DNA of 64,000 nucleotides from Nocardia salmonicida NBRC 13393. GTDB taxonomy: Bacteria > Actinomycetota > Actinomycetes > Mycobacteriales > Mycobacteriaceae. Positions 62,022 through 64,000 of the stretch are shown here, piece by piece. The stretch is taken from assembly GCF_001613085.1 (NCBI RefSeq), contig NZ_BDBR01000002.1:310001-374000 (forward strand), read 5' to 3'. The notes beneath the pieces were generated by a model that had not been told where the DNA came from, did no database searches, and worked only from the letters and a program-made list of their open reading frames with translations. Made by a program: the position numbers and the translations under genes. Positions within the stretch are counted from its first letter, which is position 1. Each line of letters opens with the position of its first letter.

Positions 62022-62417
62022 ATGGTTATTCATGGCACCGACGACACGTTACGCAGCGACCGCACACCGGAATTCGCCCAGCGAACCGACACCGGCGGCT
62101 GGCGTTTGAGCTGGTTGCCCGAGTACACCCTCAGTCGTGAGCAAGCCTGGGCGGGCATGGAACTCGATGAACTCGTCAGCGATCCGGACGCGGTGCACGA
62201 CCGAATCGCCCACGCTGAGATCAGTGCCCGCGCCGACCTGCTCGGCATCATCTGGCAACAGGCTCTGATCAAGCTCGCCAAGCGCATCGACGCCCGCCAA
62301 CGCGGCGACGACCCGGCCGCGGGGGAGTCGTTCCACGATCCACCGGCGCCGTTGTCCCGGCTACGCCCGGCGCGACCGATGCACGAGGATCGGTCGCCCC
62401 AGGCGTACTACGGCTGA
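62022..62417 (+). CDS. Small hypothetical protein, 131 residues
   Basis: A soluble, acidic protein with an early GWRLSWLPEYTLSREQAWAGMELDELV segment that I recall as a recurring motif of small mycobacterial and phage-borne proteins, though I cannot name it. The middle is helical and the C-terminus is proline-rich and disordered-looking. It is divergent from the PfkB-like gene across the TGGCAA array, so the two are likely co-regulated. GGGGAAGG lies upstream of the ATG at 62022, but rather far. Confidence 0.7.
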   Translation: MVIHGTDDTLRSDRTPEFAQRTDTGGWRLSWLPEYTLSREQAWAGMELDELVSDPDAVHDRIAHAEISARADLLGIIWQQALIKLAKRIDARQRGDDPAAGESFHDPPAPLSRLRPARPMHEDRSPQAYYG

Positions 62418-62421
62418 GATC

Positions 62422-63501
62422 TCAGACCGAGTGGGTACGGTGTTCGGCGCCGACCGCCTCGGACAGCCGGGCGTAGCCACCCGCGCGCAGGTTGGCCGCG
62501 ATGCCACGGTGGATGCGGGTGGTCCAGAAAGGGCCGCCGTAGATGAAGCCGGTGTAGCCCTGCAGCAGGGTGGCCCCGGCAAGGATGCGGGCCCAGGCCT
62601 GCTCCGGTGTTTCGATGCCGCCGACGGAGATCAGGACCACCTGGTCGCCGACGCGGGTGTAGAGGCGGCGCAGGACTTCCAGGGACCGTTCGGCCACGGG
62701 GGCGCCGGACAGCCCGCCCGCACCCATGGCTTCGACCTCGGGGGCCGGGGTGTGCAGGCCGTCGCGGCGGATGGTGGTGTTGGTGGCGACGATGCCGGCC
62801 AGACCCAGTTCGACCGCGAGGTCGGCGACGGCGTCGATGTCGTCGTCGGACAGGTCGGGGGCGATCTTCACCAGGACCGGCACCGAGACACTGTCGAGCA
62901 CGGCCTGCAGGATCGGGCGCAGCGATTGGACGGCTTGCAGGTCACGCAGGCCGGGGGTGTTGGGCGAGGACACGTTGACCACGACGAAGTCCGCGAGCGG
63001 GCCGAGTAGTCGGGCGCTGGTCGCGTAATCGCCCGCGGCGGCATCGGGTTCGGTGATCTTGGTCTTGCCGATGTTCGCACCGATCGGGACGGTGGGGTGC
63101 GCACCGTGCAGGCGGGCGGCCGCGGCTGCGGCACCGTGATTGTTGAACCCCATCCGGTTGATCAGGGCGTGGTCGGCGGGCAGCCGGAACAGGCGCGGGG
63201 TGGGGTTGCCGGGCTGAGCGTGGGCGGTGACGGTGCCGATCTCGGCGAAACCGAAACCCAGTGTGCCCCAGGCATTCGCGCCGTCGGCGTTCTTGTCGAA
63301 ACCGGCGGCAAGACCCAACGGCGCGGGGAAGGCGACACCGAACGCGGTGGTGGCCAGGATCGGGTCCTCGACCACGGTGAGCTTGCGCGCCAGCCAGCGG
63401 GTCGGTGGGAACCAGGTGGCGAAACGCAACGCGGCGAACACCAGGTGATGCACTCGCTCCGGCGGGATCAGGAACATCAGGCGTAACAGGAGGGCGTACA
63501 T
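62422..63501 (-). CDS. pyrD: Dihydroorotate dehydrogenase (quinone), class 2
   Basis: A 359-residue membrane-associated enzyme of pyrimidine synthesis that oxidises dihydroorotate with menaquinone. The N-terminal [21 protein letters not shown] is the class 2 helical anchor; [38 protein letters not shown] and [11 protein letters not shown] are FMN and substrate segments with the catalytic Ser of SSPNT. Start is the ATG at 63499-63501. It follows the DUF5703 gene by seven bases on the minus strand. Confidence 0.95.
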   Translation of the reverse strand: MYALLLRLMFLIPPERVHHLVFAALRFATWFPPTRWLARKLTVVEDPILATTAFGVAFPAPLGLAAGFDKNADGANAWGTLGFGFAEIGTVTAHAQPGNPTPRLFRLPADHALINRMGFNNHGAAAAAARLHGAHPTVPIGANIGKTKITEPDAAAGDYATSARLLGPLADFVVVNVSSPNTPGLRDLQAVQSLRPILQAVLDSVSVPVLVKIAPDLSDDDIDAVADLAVELGLAGIVATNTTIRRDGLHTPAPEVEAMGAGGLSGAPVAERSLEVLRRLYTRVGDQVVLISVGGIETPEQAWARILAGATLLQGYTGFIYGGPFWTTRIHRGIAANLRAGGYARLSEAVGAEHRTHSV

Positions 63502-63508
63502 GGTCGGC

Positions 63509-63769
63509 TCACAATCCGGGTTCGGGCACAGGCAGGACGGCGTTCTTGCGGCGGCGCAACAGCACCCGGCGACTGCCGTCGGTGTAGGCACGCACCCGGG
63601 ACAACTCCCAGCCACCGAATTCGGCCTGGATGGCCAGTCGCATCGAGGCGGTGACCCGGTTGACCTCCGGTGGCAGCCGCAGGGGCACGTATTCGTAGTC
63701 GTCGTTGCTGGTTTCCCAGCTCGGCGGTATCGCCGAGCGCGAACTGCGAGGCTTGGGAGCTGTAGCCAT
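63509..63769 (-). CDS. DUF5703-family protein
   Basis: An 86-residue protein of a small actinobacterial family. [22 protein letters not shown] and [26 protein letters not shown] carry its marks. No function is known. The start is the ATG at 63767-63769 with GAGAGG nine bases upstream, overlapping the stop of the preceding beta-propeller gene (TGATG), so the two are coupled, and pyrD follows by seven bases. Confidence 0.85.
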   Translation of the reverse strand: MATAPKPRSSRSAIPPSWETSNDDYEYVPLRLPPEVNRVTASMRLAIQAEFGGWELSRVRAYTDGSRRVLLRRRKNAVLPVPEPGL

Positions 63770-64000
63770 CACTGCCCTCTCTTCCGCTCGTCCGCGCCGA
63801 TCCGCTGGAGGCCATCACCCACAGCCGAGGCCACGAACAGGTCGCCGGTGCGTTCGTCGACGGTCATCGCGTCGGGCTGGCGCAGCGTCGCGAGCCTGGC
63901 CACCTCGACGCCGATGCCGGTCGACAGGTCGTAGCCGACGACCTCGTTGCTCTGCGTGCAACTCACCCAGACCGTGTCCGAACGCGGGTCGTAGGCGAGC
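63769..64000 (-). CDS. YncE-like beta-propeller protein, N-terminus outside window
   Basis: The C-terminal 76 residues of a larger protein, read through the window edge. LAYDPRSDTVWVSCTQSNEVVGYDL and LRQPDAMTVDERTGDLFVASAVGDGLQRI are blade repeats of a YncE/SMP-30-like propeller with the D-x-R-x-G-x-x-F-V-A pattern. Its stop overlaps the DUF5703 start. Signal peptide and start cannot be seen. Confidence 0.8.
   Translation of the reverse strand, partial: LAYDPRSDTVWVSCTQSNEVVGYDLSTGIGVEVARLATLRQPDAMTVDERTGDLFVASAVGDGLQRIGADERKRGQ

Noticed and set aside
1..64000. CRISPR arrays, tRNA and rRNA genes, intact insertion sequences, prophage structural genes
   Set aside because: None were seen on reading both strands; short repeats present are operator-like and not evenly spaced spacers.

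Overview
The window is a 64 kb piece of a high-GC actinobacterial chromosome, most likely Nocardia or a close mycolic-acid-forming relative. The evidence is family content: a carboxylic acid reductase of the Nocardia type, ChoD-like GMC oxidase, FadD15-like acyl-CoA ligase, cydAB, a ProXVWZ-type osmoprotectant transporter, an ECF41 sigma factor, many TetR regulators and small actinobacterial families. Genes are dense and often overlap by ATGA or TGATG. I see no rRNA, tRNA, CRISPR array or intact insertion sequence.

Layout. 1-9 kb: core genes (pepN fragment, glmS), a TerD-like protein, a spermidine-synthase-like protein, two unknown proteins and a TauD-type dioxygenase. 9-12.7 kb: four-gene osmoprotectant ABC transporter. 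12.7-17 kb: GNAT, cytochrome bd oxidase, UdgB-type uracil-DNA glycosylase. 17.2-22.1 kb: carboxylesterase translationally coupled to a 1152-residue carboxylic acid reductase. 22.1-31.2 kb: GDSL hydrolase and a catabolic region with three TetR genes and two operons. One operon is GXWXG/DUF4334 protein, zinc alcohol dehydrogenase, TetR. The other is alpha/beta hydrolase, Baeyer-Villiger-type monooxygenase, GMC oxidase, second GXWXG/DUF4334 protein. 31.2-34 kb: small unknown proteins and an MFS exporter. 34-36 kb: an accessory-looking unit of three tiny minus-strand genes divergent from an XRE/TPR-like regulator, with one 14-bp element at both starts. 36-42.3 kb: MarR plus a thioredoxin-reductase-like flavoprotein, GNAT, glycosyltransferase, sirtuin, SCO6745-family protein, PPK2. 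42.4-47.1 kb: sugar porter, GH65 phosphorylase and beta-phosphoglucomutase. 47-54.4 kb: two exported proteins, a methyltransferase, an ECF41 sigma factor with its FAD oxidoreductase, an alpha/beta hydrolase and a MarR protein carrying an IS30-like N-terminal helix-turn-helix. 54.5-64 kb: EEP-family protein, M20 peptidase, PEBP protein, FadD15-like ligase, a divergent GTP cyclohydrolase II, a PfkB-like protein lacking its catalytic aspartate, then pyrD, a DUF5703 gene and a partial beta-propeller gene.

How genes may work together. In the catabolic region, GMC oxidase (alcohol to ketone), Baeyer-Villiger monooxygenase (ketone to ester), hydrolase (ester cleavage) and alcohol dehydrogenase form a plausible oxidative route for a cyclic or terpenoid/steroid-like alcohol; the GXWXG proteins have no known role in it. 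Upstream, the esterase can supply carboxylate to the reductase. The transporter, GH65 and beta-PGM genes form a phosphorolytic disaccharide route. The most unusual items are the degenerate PfkB protein with an unfamiliar N-terminal domain next to an array of TGGCAA sites at 20-bp intervals, the paired TetR operators placed over a clear promoter, and the XRE/TPR unit with its shared start-site element.
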